Below, one piece after another: positions 37,380 through 45,519 of a DNA stretch of 64,000 bases (its first letter is position 1; every line of letters begins with the position of its first letter). The translations under genes and the position numbers were made by a program. Source of the stretch: Methanobacterium petrolearium (GTDB lineage Archaea > Methanobacteriota > Methanobacteria > Methanobacteriales > Methanobacteriaceae); assembly GCF_017873625.1 (NCBI RefSeq), contig NZ_JAGGKL010000006.1:1-64000 (forward strand). Direction: 5' to 3'. The notes below the pieces were generated by a model. It had not been told where the DNA came from and did not search any database. It was given only the letters and a program-made list of their open reading frames with translations.

Positions 37380-38367
37380 CTATTAACCTCCAACAGTGTG
37401 GGTCTTTACCCAAATAAGATCCATGTGCATAGGCAGATCCTCTACATCCTCCACAAACATATTTGAAACGACAGGATACACATCCTTCAAAAAGATCCCT
37501 ATTGCGCAGATTATTGAAAACTTCGGATTCATTCCATATATCTTCCATAGAATCTTTCTTTAGATTTCCTGCATTAATAGGTAAACGGGGACAAGGAGTT
37601 ACAGTTAGATCGGGATTAACAGAAATAGCAGCCACACCCGCAGTACACCCCCCACACAAATAATTTTTATTTAAATGTTCGGTGATCTCTTTCTCTCTGA
37701 AAACAAGCCATAAAGGATCATTTGACCCAACTAATAAACCATCAATGTTTTGATACTCAGACATTACTCTAAAAACCGCAACAACATCTTCAATTGAAGG
37801 TTCTAATATTTTTGATTCTGGCATATTCTCCATTAAGGTCATCCGTTCAATAATACAACGATTAACACCATTATCTATAGCAAATTCCAAATAATTAGAT
37901 ACATCACTTACATTATCTTTCACTAGAGTCATCCGCATAGAAGTATAAATATCATAATCTACAAGAGTTTCAATCGCGTTCAAAGCCATATCAAACGTTC
38001 CATCTCCTCTTAAGGGATCATTTATTCCAGAAGAAGAACCATCAAGACTTATAGTGACTTTTACATCCATGGATTTCAGTTTATCAGCCCATTTTTTGTT
38101 AATCAAAGAGCCATTTGAGGTTATATGAATATCAAAGGCCAATTCATGAGCATATTTCATTATCTCCTGAAAATTCGGATAAATAAAAGATTCTCCTCCA
38201 GTAAAAATCACATGTTTTGAGCCTAAATTTTTCGCCTGATTTAAAACATCTTTAGCATCTTCCAACTTCATATTTTCATTTTCATACGAATCAGCATAAC
38301 AATATACACAATTCAAATTACAGTTACCAGTGATATGAAGTACTAAAAGAAATGGAGTATATGACAT
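37345..38367 (-). CDS. SPASM-domain radical SAM peptide maturase 1
   Basis: The 340-residue protein has C16-x3-C20-x2-C23 (CNLNCVYC), GGESF, SLDGSSSG, and a seven-Cys SPASM ending (CGGCTAG, CPRLP, GCVSCRFKYVCGGCRGSAY, DPHCW). It is similar to the next gene's product and to PqqE/mycofactocin-type enzymes in domain order; no separate RRE domain is visible at the N terminus. It lies 99 bp after the tiny peptide gene. Likely chemistry: thioether, C-C or oxidative decarboxylation on the peptide; which one cannot be told. Confidence 0.87.
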   Translation of the reverse strand: MSYTPFLLVLHITGNCNLNCVYCYADSYENENMKLEDAKDVLNQAKNLGSKHVIFTGGESFIYPNFQEIMKYAHELAFDIHITSNGSLINKKWADKLKSMDVKVTISLDGSSSGINDPLRGDGTFDMALNAIETLVDYDIYTSMRMTLVKDNVSDVSNYLEFAIDNGVNRCIIERMTLMENMPESKILEPSIEDVVAVFRVMSEYQNIDGLLVGSNDPLWLVFREKEITEHLNKNYLCGGCTAGVAAISVNPDLTVTPCPRLPINAGNLKKDSMEDIWNESEVFNNLRNRDLFEGCVSCRFKYVCGGCRGSAYAHGSYLGKDPHCWRLIDELRNDGHRIM

Positions 38368-38422
38368 ATACTATCCCTCTTTATACTGTTGATGTTAAAT
38401 TGTCAATTCCTCTTTAAAATCC

Positions 38423-38458
38423 TCATTTGAAAAAAATAAAAAAATAAAATAAAATTTT
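38423..38458 (-). terminator. T-rich tract between peptide and maturase genes
   Basis: On the minus strand the stop codon of the peptide is followed by long T tracts (runs of four, four, seven and eight T). Partial termination here would give excess peptide mRNA over maturase mRNA, typical of precursor-peptide operons. Confidence 0.5.
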
Positions 38459-38466
38459 ATGGAAAT

Positions 38467-38514
38467 CTAGTGGTTGTGGAAGCAACCTATTTCTTTAAAC
38501 TCTTCATAGTCCAT
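38467..38514 (-). CDS. Candidate 15-residue precursor peptide (MDYEEFKEIGCFHNH)
   Basis: ATG at 38514 reads MDYEEFKEIGCFHNH and stops with TAG at 38467-38469. The ribosome site TAGGAGGGG stands eight to nine bases before the ATG, among the best in the window, and a TATA (AAGTATTTATAG) with a strong palindrome lies 45-70 bp upstream. The acidic half MDYEEFKE looks like a leader and GCFHNH like a core with Cys, Phe and two His, good metal ligands or radical SAM targets. It is the first gene before two SPASM radical SAM enzymes. It is too short for normal gene calling. No homologue is known to me; function as RiPP precursor is inference. Confidence 0.7.
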   Translation of the reverse strand: MDYEEFKEIGCFHNH

Positions 38515-38563
38515 ATAAATCCCCTCCTACTTTTATAAAAATAGTTATGATTTAACTACTATA

Positions 38564-38587
38564 AATACTTTTTTATAAAAAAGTATT
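38564..38587 (-). promoter_or_regulatory. 24-bp perfect palindrome over the peptide promoter
   Basis: AATACTT (38564-38570), a 10-bp self-complementary centre and AAGTATT (38581-38587) form a perfect palindrome. On the minus strand its end runs into the TATA box AAGTATTTATAGTA. The same arms, spacing and TATA overlap occur at 60694-60717 before hcgE. A bound repressor would block TBP/TFB. Confidence 0.65.
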
Positions 38588-38740
38588 AAAAAATATGCCA
38601 ATTAAAATTAAAGTAATAATTAAATTAAATAAACTAATAATTTTATGTATAAATTATAACAAAGAAAAAAATCGTGTGCTTCCCATTAAACACACATTAA
38701 CAAATTTTCCATTCCCTTAAATAAAAAAAGTACAAATCTT

Positions 38741-39223
38741 TTATTCAATCTTCTTCAAGTTCGAAATGCATTCTTCTAAGATCCTGACAGTTTCTTCCTC
38801 TTTTTGTGGAGGAATTTTCCCCACTGTTTCCTGTATTTTAAAAGTTAGATCTTGGAGGACTGTTTTTTCTTCACCAAACATTTCCATGAACAGTTCTCTG
38901 AACTTGGAAAATTTCTGTTCAGACTCTTTATTCACCTTTCTGAGGGTAAACAACAATTTTTTTCCCTGAGGTGTGACGTCATAAATGATTTTGGACCGTT
39001 TCCCAATGGATGAGACCTCTATCAACCCTTCTTCATCTAATTGCTTCAAAAGAGGATATAATGTCCCTTTGCTGGGAGTCCAACCACCACCAGTTCTTTC
39101 AGATATTAACTTTAACAGATCGTAACCTGATCTGGGTTTTTCATTCAGGGAGTGAAGAACAAACAGGGTTAATAAACGGACCTCTTTTCCCTCAATTGAT
39201 ACGAATTTCCATATTCCCGTCAT
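38741..39223 (-). CDS. PadR-family transcriptional regulator
   Basis: The 160-residue protein has a PadR winged helix (SGYDLLKLISERTGGGW, SKGTLYPLLKQLDEEG) and a C-terminal helical dimerisation part. It begins at MTGIWKF; the longer frame to 39286 crosses the TATA box TTTATATAAAC, so it is unlikely. PadR proteins repress genes near their own; the peptide cluster promoter 150 bp downstream is a possible target. Confidence 0.8.
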   Translation of the reverse strand: MTGIWKFVSIEGKEVRLLTLFVLHSLNEKPRSGYDLLKLISERTGGGWTPSKGTLYPLLKQLDEEGLIEVSSIGKRSKIIYDVTPQGKKLLFTLRKVNKESEQKFSKFRELFMEMFGEEKTVLQDLTFKIQETVGKIPPQKEEETVRILEECISNLKKIE

Positions 39224-39339
39224 ATTATTGTTTATATAAATCGACTTATGATATAATATTATGCTGTTTAAACTGTCAGTTCGCATACTAACTCATGCTT
39301 TAAAAAACAGAAATCTATTTTTTCTTGTTTTATCCTGAT

Positions 39340-39819
39340 TCAATTTGAGTATGAATGTTTACATTTGATTTTATCAGGTAGTTTATTATGCTTTTGGTAA
39401 TAATTGAAGGATTTTGTAAAGTGACCATTATCTCTATGCATTCCAACGAACTTTGTGAACTTTTCAAGTTTATTTACTGTAGAATTACTTAAAACATGTT
39501 CCATTGCACATGCTTCTTTCTCAGCAGTCACATTATCCACATCTAAAATGTTTAAAAAGTTTTTTAATGTAACATGCTTGTATATGATGTCTTTTGCAAT
39601 CTTTATTCCCTTTTCACTTAACTTTATTTTCCCATATTTTTCATGATAAGCCAGGTTCTTTTTTGAAAGCTTGTTTACGGCCTCAACAACACTGGGATGT
39701 TTAACATTAAGTTCTTCAGCAATATCAATTCCCCTAATAACTCCTTTATCTGTTTGCAGATTGTACATGACCTCAATGTAATCTTCCATATTCTTACTAA
39801 GCTTCTGAAAATCACCCAT
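39340..39819 (-). CDS. DtxR/MntR-family metal-dependent regulator
   Basis: The 159-residue protein has the N-terminal DtxR winged helix (NMEDYIEVMYNL, VKHPSVVEAVNKLSKKNL) and a dimerisation/metal domain (CAMEHVLSNSTVNKLEKF with Cys, Glu and His in the expected ligand segment). It senses Mn, Fe or another divalent ion. It follows the CDF exporter gene on the same strand and may control it, or the palindromic promoters in this window. Confidence 0.83.
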   Translation of the reverse strand: MGDFQKLSKNMEDYIEVMYNLQTDKGVIRGIDIAEELNVKHPSVVEAVNKLSKKNLAYHEKYGKIKLSEKGIKIAKDIIYKHVTLKNFLNILDVDNVTAEKEACAMEHVLSNSTVNKLEKFTKFVGMHRDNGHFTKSFNYYQKHNKLPDKIKCKHSYSN

Positions 39820-39896
39820 ACTAACACCTTACTCTTTTTAACATGCATTAAAGACTTAAATTTGGATACGAGTAGTTATTCCATTTTAATAGCTTT

Positions 39897-41123
39897 TTAT
39901 CCTCTTTTAGCTGCGTTTTTTATCACTTCATCCAGATTTACACCCTTAGGTGGTATAATATCTAGTAATCCGCTGGACAGGATATGCATATGATCTTCCA
40001 CCACTTCAGGTCTTACCAAAATATCCACCTTTTCCCTTCTTAAAAACTTGGAAGTTAGCATTTTTCCTTTATCCTTGTGTTTAACCCAGGGGTTATCTAT
40101 AATTGTGAAATCAATTTTTCCATCACCGGACACATTGGAAATGAGAAGGTATGGTGCTTGATCGAAATGTTTGGAAATTTGAGATTTCATTCCCTTTTTA
40201 TTTTCTATTGGAACTGCAATTTTTAATGTTTCCTTCTTAAAAGGCTCTATCTGCACAGTTAAACTGTCCAAATTTTTGATTTCATTCTTAATAGCAGTTT
40301 CCACCTTGATAGAAATTTCATTGGCTTTTTTAACTGGAAACCCCCTTTGGATTTCAAGATGTAACTCTGCTAATATAAAAGGGCCAGACCTTCTAATTTT
40401 AACATCATGCACCCCTTTAACACCTTCAATACCTTCAGCAAGATCTCTGATTTTTGTGATCTTCTCAGGATCCATACTGGCATCTAAAAGAACCAGAACA
40501 TCATCTTTTGCCAACTTTAGTCCTAAATATATGATTAAAAAAGCAATTAACATTCCTGAAATACCTTGTACTCTTAAAAATCCCAAATATGAGCAGAATA
40601 TGCCTATGAAGACTATTATGGATGAAAATATATCAATGAAACTGTGTTTTCCATCATTTATGAGTGCCTGTGATCCGATTTTTTTCCCTATCTTTTCTTT
40701 ATATTTTGCCAGTGCAAAAGAAACTACTACTGAAATAACCGCAACAAAAAGACTGATTAAGGGCATGTCGATTATAGTCGGATTTAAAAAAGCATCATAA
40801 GACTCTAAGACTATTTCATAACCAACTATGATAATCATAGCTGATACTATTAAAGATGCCAGGGTTTCCATCCTGTAATATCCATAAGGGAAGTTCTTAT
40901 CAGGTTCGCGTCTGGAAAGTTTTAGTCCGATGTAAACAGCAAAGGATGCAGCTATGTCAGAAAATGAATGGATGGAATCTGCTATTAAAGCTATACTTCC
41001 CGATGAATATCCAACCACTCCCTTAATTATTGCCAGGAGGAGGTTTACCACACAGGAATATTTAGCTGCTGTTTCCCCCATCTTCAATTCAGTTTTAGTT
41101 CTTTCATTAATTTTTAACACCAA
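39897..41123 (-). CDS. CDF-family divalent cation exporter with C-terminal NifX-like domain
   Basis: The 408-residue protein has six membrane helices with HxxxD metal sites in helix 2 (HSFSD) and helix 5 (HSFID), then a cytoplasmic CDF dimer domain (about 205-295). From about residue 295 there is a dinitrogenase-iron-molybdenum-cofactor (NifX/NifB-C-terminal) domain (KSQISKHFDQAPYLLI). The fusion suggests that metal or metallocluster binding gates export. It overlaps the methyltransferase gene by 17 bp; the start is TTG or the following GTG. Confidence 0.85.
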   Translation of the reverse strand: MVLKINERTKTELKMGETAAKYSCVVNLLLAIIKGVVGYSSGSIALIADSIHSFSDIAASFAVYIGLKLSRREPDKNFPYGYYRMETLASLIVSAMIIIVGYEIVLESYDAFLNPTIIDMPLISLFVAVISVVVSFALAKYKEKIGKKIGSQALINDGKHSFIDIFSSIIVFIGIFCSYLGFLRVQGISGMLIAFLIIYLGLKLAKDDVLVLLDASMDPEKITKIRDLAEGIEGVKGVHDVKIRRSGPFILAELHLEIQRGFPVKKANEISIKVETAIKNEIKNLDSLTVQIEPFKKETLKIAVPIENKKGMKSQISKHFDQAPYLLISNVSGDGKIDFTIIDNPWVKHKDKGKMLTSKFLRREKVDILVRPEVVEDHMHILSSGLLDIIPPKGVNLDEVIKNAAKRG

Positions 41124-41724
41124 ACTGGATCAGGTAGTTGAATCCCAGGTCAACCTGATTTATCTTCCAAAAACCGTGTTTTTCTACTAGATTTTCAAGT
41201 TCTTCGGGTGATATGCGCATATTTAGTGGCGGGCCTCGGGAAAGGTCCTCTTTTTTGCATTCAATGATCACCAGCCTCCCATCCGGTTTTAAAACGCGCC
41301 GAACTTCACGAAATAACATTGGCCCATATTTTGCAAGATCAACTGAATGGAGAACTGTGGAAATAAAACAGACATCAACACTCTTATCTTCAACTGGTAA
41401 AGGATGAGCAATGTCGGAGATTAAGGCCACAATATTTTTTAATCCTTCTTGATGGGCTTTTTCTTTTAAATTAGTGATCAGTTTATCCTGTATATCCAGG
41501 GCACATACTTGTCCTGAATTTCCAATGATTTTAGAAGCGTACAGAGAGTAATCTCCGGTACCGCAACCTATGTCTAGAAAATGATCTCCTTCTTGAAGGT
41601 TCAGCTCACCAAAAACCAGTTCTGGATCCTGTATCCAGAAACTGCTCGGTCCGCGAAGTTTATGTACACCCTCCTTTTCAGACTGGTGAAACTCATTTCT
41701 GCTTAAATGATCCCTTTTACTCAT
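41107..41724 (-). CDS. Class I SAM-dependent methyltransferase
   Basis: The 205-residue protein has the SAM-binding motif LDIGCGTGDYSLYAS and ALDIQDKL, followed by HPLPVEDKSVDVCF, the UbiE/Methyltransf_11 pattern. The substrate is unknown. It shares an operon with the CDF exporter, so a chelator or metal-thiol substrate is possible, though similar proteins occur in many contexts. Confidence 0.78.
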   Translation of the reverse strand: MSKRDHLSRNEFHQSEKEGVHKLRGPSSFWIQDPELVFGELNLQEGDHFLDIGCGTGDYSLYASKIIGNSGQVCALDIQDKLITNLKEKAHQEGLKNIVALISDIAHPLPVEDKSVDVCFISTVLHSVDLAKYGPMLFREVRRVLKPDGRLVIIECKKEDLSRGPPLNMRISPEELENLVEKHGFWKINQVDLGFNYLIQFGVKN

Positions 41725-41800
41725 GATTCACCTCTTATTCACAGCATAAGGCTGCCCAAACTTTAATTGATAAAAAAAAATAACGAATTTAGGAATTTAA

Positions 41801-42568
41801 TTAATTTTCTGAGATTTCCATTAGTAAATTGTTCATATTTTCTATTTCTGGACCGTCCGCTGTTATTTCATCCCCTTTGAGACCTGCCACAGAAAGAGAT
41901 GCATTGGTAGGGATAGTTGCAATGATCATATCCGGATTACTGATGGATTCTCGCATGAATTGTTCATTAGTCTTATCAACTTTGTTTAAAATATAATATA
42001 CTGGCTTTTCTATGCTTTTACTTAATTCTAATACTTTTTCACTGAGTTTCATGGATTCATATGAGGGATCTACCACCATGAGAATAGCATCCACATCTTG
42101 TTCAACAGCTCTTCCAAAATGCTCGATACCAGCTTCTGTATCAACCAAAACCAATTCATTGGAGTTTAACTTTAATTTACCAATGAATTCTTTGGCCAAG
42201 ACACCCATGGTACATGCGCATCCTTCACCCACATCATGAATTTTTCCAATGGCAATGAGTTTGATTCCATTTTTCTCAGAATAATATTCAGAGGGGATGT
42301 CTGCAATCTGCCACTCCTTATCAAAAAAGGATACAGACTCGTAATCTGGTGCTGCTGCCATGATTTTCTCAAGTACAACAGTTTTTCCTCCAAAATAATT
42401 TATAAAATCTGGAGGAAGTTCCAATCCCAGTTGCCGGTGCAGGCCAAAATTGGATTCATCGGTATCAACTACCAATACAGAATTTCCAGTTTTAACAGAA
42501 GTTCTTGCAAGTAAAGCTGCAATGGTGCTTTTACCACTTCCTCCTTTTCCACATATCATCAGTTTCAT
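41801..42568 (-). CDS. CooC-like nickel-insertion ATPase (MinD/ParA superfamily)
   Basis: The 255-residue protein starts MKLMICGKGGSGKSTIAALL with the signature-Lys P-loop of the CooC/MinD group, then VDTDESNFGLH and a CACTM segment near residue 120. CooC helps insert Ni into carbon monoxide dehydrogenase/acetyl-CoA synthase; the Cys pair would bind Ni or Zn at the dimer interface. The start at 42568 follows GGAGGTAATGATGTT. Neighbour genes for nicotianamine and nickel uptake support a nickel role. Confidence 0.78.
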   Translation of the reverse strand: MKLMICGKGGSGKSTIAALLARTSVKTGNSVLVVDTDESNFGLHRQLGLELPPDFINYFGGKTVVLEKIMAAAPDYESVSFFDKEWQIADIPSEYYSEKNGIKLIAIGKIHDVGEGCACTMGVLAKEFIGKLKLNSNELVLVDTEAGIEHFGRAVEQDVDAILMVVDPSYESMKLSEKVLELSKSIEKPVYYILNKVDKTNEQFMRESISNPDMIIATIPTNASLSVAGLKGDEITADGPEIENMNNLLMEISEN

Positions 42569-42813
42569 AACATCATTACCTCCAGGTTGCACTGTTTACT
42601 CAGACATGAATCTTCACAATGTTCATATCCAGGTCATCATTAATCATAATACCCATATAAATATTTCGATTTCGAACCGTTCATTTATGATATATAATAC
42701 CATGTAGTTCAATTCCCAATTAGGAATATCATCAGACCCTAACACAACATGTCATTGGTAAAAAAAGCAATATGAAGATTTAAAATAATTAATACATCAC
42801 AATAATCTGTCAT

Positions 42814-43815
42814 TTATTTTAGAGGCAAGTTAGTCCAGGGTTCCATTACAATGGCTGGACAGTACTGGTTTTCTGGACATGAACCGCAGTTGCGGGGGTG
42901 GTTGTAACATCCAGCATGATTAAGGATATTATATATATTTTTCAACCTGGTGTTAAAAGAAGATCCATAACTTAAAACTCCACCCGGACTGTAACCAGAG
43001 TAATCCACATTTTTAAGACCCAAATCATTACATTCTTCCACCAGATTTTGCATAAGATTTTTAGATGGACCGGGATGATAGTAAAGTAAAAAGTGGGGTC
43101 TAAATCCCACTAAACGGTACGGTAAACCAGGATCAATATCCCGGAGAAAACTAGCTATTTTAGGAACCTCTGAATCATTTATACCCGGGATGACAACCGT
43201 GCGAAATACTCTGATTTTTTCAGGGTTTTCACAGGCAATGAATTCGGCATTTTCCAGTACGGGTTCAACTGGAGCACCGGTCACTGCATGATGTAACTCT
43301 GGATCAAATGCTTTGATTTCAAAATTTATATACGAAGAAATATCTACCAGTCTTTTCATGGTCTGGGGAGTGCAGAATCCATTGGTGGCCAGTCCCACCT
43401 CCAATTCAGGGATCTGCTCTCGCATCTGGGCAGTCACTTCCTCCAAGTAGGGTGTATGGATAGATGGTTCTCCACCTGTGAAGCTGAGCTTTTCCACACC
43501 CATATTCTGGGCAAAATTAGTTTTAAATGCATCCAAAACTTCATGAACAAGAGAATCTGGTTGGACATAACCTCTATACATCCATCCAGAATCAGGGTAC
43601 TGAGACAAGCGATAAGCATTACAATAAATACATCGAAAGGAACAACCTAATAATGTGACTGCAAAAGTCTTTAAAACCTGCGTAAGTCCTGTGTAAGCCA
43701 CTTCTGGTAGACCAACGCGACATACTCCACTTTCACCCGCAAGACGGTTTACACCACATTTCCATGGGCAAAGCTGGCAATTTTTTAAGTCCTTTAAGTA
43801 TCCATGATTATCCAT
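42814..43815 (-). CDS. Radical SAM enzyme, PFL-activase-related, with extra Cys motifs
   Basis: The 333-residue protein has an N-terminal Cys set (C13, C16, C20, C32), the radical SAM motif C58-x3-C62-x2-C65 (CSFRCIYC), TGGEPSIHT, and a C-terminal Cys cluster (GCYNHPRNCGSCPENQYC) suitable for more Fe-S centres. It resembles AmmeMemoRadiSam/PflA-related archaeal enzymes; the substrate is not known. It follows nas closely (ATG 43815 preferred; a TTG start at 43860 would overlap nas). The nas link suggests modification of a nicotianamine-like chelator, which is speculative. Confidence 0.75.
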   Translation of the reverse strand: MDNHGYLKDLKNCQLCPWKCGVNRLAGESGVCRVGLPEVAYTGLTQVLKTFAVTLLGCSFRCIYCNAYRLSQYPDSGWMYRGYVQPDSLVHEVLDAFKTNFAQNMGVEKLSFTGGEPSIHTPYLEEVTAQMREQIPELEVGLATNGFCTPQTMKRLVDISSYINFEIKAFDPELHHAVTGAPVEPVLENAEFIACENPEKIRVFRTVVIPGINDSEVPKIASFLRDIDPGLPYRLVGFRPHFLLYYHPGPSKNLMQNLVEECNDLGLKNVDYSGYSPGGVLSYGSSFNTRLKNIYNILNHAGCYNHPRNCGSCPENQYCPAIVMEPWTNLPLK

Positions 43816-43852
43816 GATTATGATTTGGACGTATAAATCCAGACAACTTGTC

Positions 43853-44656
43853 TTAAACAACTTTTCGAATTAAGACTGAGGTGTTGTTAACCTTACCTGT
43901 GGGGAGGATCATCACCTCTTTGTGAAAGCCACGGGTGGCCTTTTCAGTGACTGGAGAATATAAAATAGCCCTCATACCAGTATAGGTTCTGTAAAGGACT
44001 GGGGTGCGAGTATCCACTGTTTCCCAAACATTGGCAAACACCCTCTCTTTGGGTTCTGCCAGAGCCGCTACCATCACCACTGAATAATCTATATCATTCA
44101 GGGTTGTTTCATCCCCTACCCTAACTTCAATCTGGGAATCCATTCCCAGCTTCTTTAATACCTGGCGAGACAATTCAGCCACCTCAGGTTTTATCTCTAT
44201 ACTGACACAAGGAACCTGATAAAGCTTGTTAAGTAGAATTAAAGTCAAAGGAAGGGGTCCTCCTCCAACAAACACCAACTTTTGTTCAGGGGAAAATTTA
44301 ACCAGTTTACTCTCATTTTCTATGAGACCAATGTAACGATGGTAGAAATGGAATGATTCCAGAGTAACCCAGGGATCAGAGGAGTTTAATATTTCTTGAG
44401 CATTTTCTGTCTCCAGACGGGCCCCTAAATAGACATAAAACTTTCTAATAACTTTAAGAGCCTCATTCATGGTTTTATCATCTAAAATGTGTTTGGCTGA
44501 ATCAAAATCAATCACATTATCATGGGCTATTTCTTCCACTGAATCTAAGAGAGGTATAATCTTCTCTAAGGGTACTTCATCTGGATCGTCTTCATCAAAA
44601 CTTTTGAAAGAATCGGCAATGGATTTTATTCTATCCCAGTACATATAACAACTCAT
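43853..44656 (-). CDS. nas: Nicotianamine synthase-like protein
   Basis: The 267-residue protein matches the size and layout of archaeal nicotianamine synthase: helical N-terminal domain (about 1-115) and a Rossmann SAM domain with VFVGGGPLPLTLILL and SIEIKPEVAEL. The archaeal enzyme transfers aminopropyl groups from SAM onto glutamate, giving a thermonicotianamine that chelates Ni and other metals. Start ATG 44656 has GGAG upstream. Promoter: operator candidate at 44887-44921 and TATA at about 44866-44874, leaving a leader of about 185 nt. Confidence 0.87.
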   Translation of the reverse strand: MSCYMYWDRIKSIADSFKSFDEDDPDEVPLEKIIPLLDSVEEIAHDNVIDFDSAKHILDDKTMNEALKVIRKFYVYLGARLETENAQEILNSSDPWVTLESFHFYHRYIGLIENESKLVKFSPEQKLVFVGGGPLPLTLILLNKLYQVPCVSIEIKPEVAELSRQVLKKLGMDSQIEVRVGDETTLNDIDYSVVMVAALAEPKERVFANVWETVDTRTPVLYRTYTGMRAILYSPVTEKATRGFHKEVMILPTGKVNNTSVLIRKVV

Positions 44657-44845
44657 ATTAAATTCTCCATAAATTTAAATAATTATTTTTCCTTTGTTGA
44701 ACAGAGAAAAAATTTTTCCAGTGATAAAAAGGTTTAAACGGTTCTGATGCCTTTCCCCTTCCTGCACTGTAAAAAAAAACCAAATATTGTATTCCATTAT
44801 CCTATTGATCTTGATCCATTTTAAACTTATTCGGAAATTATATAT
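44657..44845 (-). other. Long leader of nas with a nested stem
   Basis: Between the inferred start of transcription and nas, CAGTG/CACTG arms (44719-44723 and 44765-44769) enclose AAAGG/CCTTT arms (44728-44732 and 44750-44754). On the minus strand the loop reads CATCAGAACCGTTTAAA. It may be a regulatory leader; no known riboswitch consensus was recognised. Confidence 0.3.
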
Positions 44846-44886
44846 AGATTAATGGCATTCTTATTAATATAAACAGATAAGTTAGT

Positions 44887-44921
44887 ATTACTAAACAAAT
44901 TAAAATCCCCTAGAAAGTAAT
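44887..44921 (-). promoter_or_regulatory. Operator candidate ATTAC-N25-GTAAT at the nas promoter
   Basis: ATTAC at 44887-44891 and GTAAT at 44917-44921 are 30 bp apart. On the minus strand GTAATACTAAC is followed 13 bp later by TTTATATTA; the cbiM promoter has the identical GTAATACTAAC block. It could also act on the GNAT gene on the other side. Confidence 0.65.
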
Positions 44922-44955
44922 AAAATGGGGAAACGATTTAACGGAAGAATTCATC

Positions 44956-45519
44956 ATGAGCTATTTTAAAATAAAAAAGCTTCAAAAAGAACATATTTCC
45001 CCATACAATGTTAAAAAATTCCTTTTTAAGATGATCCAGGATGAGTTTGGTTTTGGATTCATCCCAGAATACCATCAAGACATCAAAAAAATGGAAGATT
45101 ATTATCTTGATCCTGAAAGAAACAACTTCTTCCTGGCAATTGACCATGATACTGAAAAAATCATTGGTACCATTGGAATTAGAGCTTATGATAGGGATTA
45201 TCCTATTTTTAAAGATTTATACAATCCTCAAACAACAGCCAGTTTATGGAGGGTTTTTGTTGACAAACCATGGCGTAGGAATGGGGTAGCTTCCGCTTTA
45301 GTCCACATGGCAGAGGATTTCTGCAGAAAAAAAGGTTATGATAAAATATACCTCCATACCCAGAAGACAGTGCATGGTTCTCTTGATTTCTGGATCTCCA
45401 ACAATTACCAGATAGTAAATGACACCGGGAACCATCTAAAAACTGTTCATATGGAAAAAAATCTACGCAATATAACTTCCATCAGTGATAACCATGGTCT
45501 ACTCATTTTCCAAGGATAA
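44956..45519 (+). CDS. GNAT-family N-acetyltransferase
   Basis: The 187-residue protein has the acetyl-CoA motif as VDKPWRRNGVASALVHMAE and a beta-strand core before it (FLAIDHDTEKIIGTIGIRAY). The substrate is unknown. It is divergent from nas and overlaps the next gene, suggesting that both act in a chelator or amino-acid-like pathway under the same operator. Ribosome site is weak (GGAAGAATTCATC). Confidence 0.75.
   Translation: MSYFKIKKLQKEHISPYNVKKFLFKMIQDEFGFGFIPEYHQDIKKMEDYYLDPERNNFFLAIDHDTEKIIGTIGIRAYDRDYPIFKDLYNPQTTASLWRVFVDKPWRRNGVASALVHMAEDFCRKKGYDKIYLHTQKTVHGSLDFWISNNYQIVNDTGNHLKTVHMEKNLRNITSISDNHGLLIFQG

Noticed and set aside
42600..42647. Second 15-codon frame (MINDDLDMNIVKIHV) before the CooC-like gene
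   Set aside because: It has no ribosome binding site, its ATG lies too close to the TATA-like box to be in the transcript, and it is not beside maturase genes.
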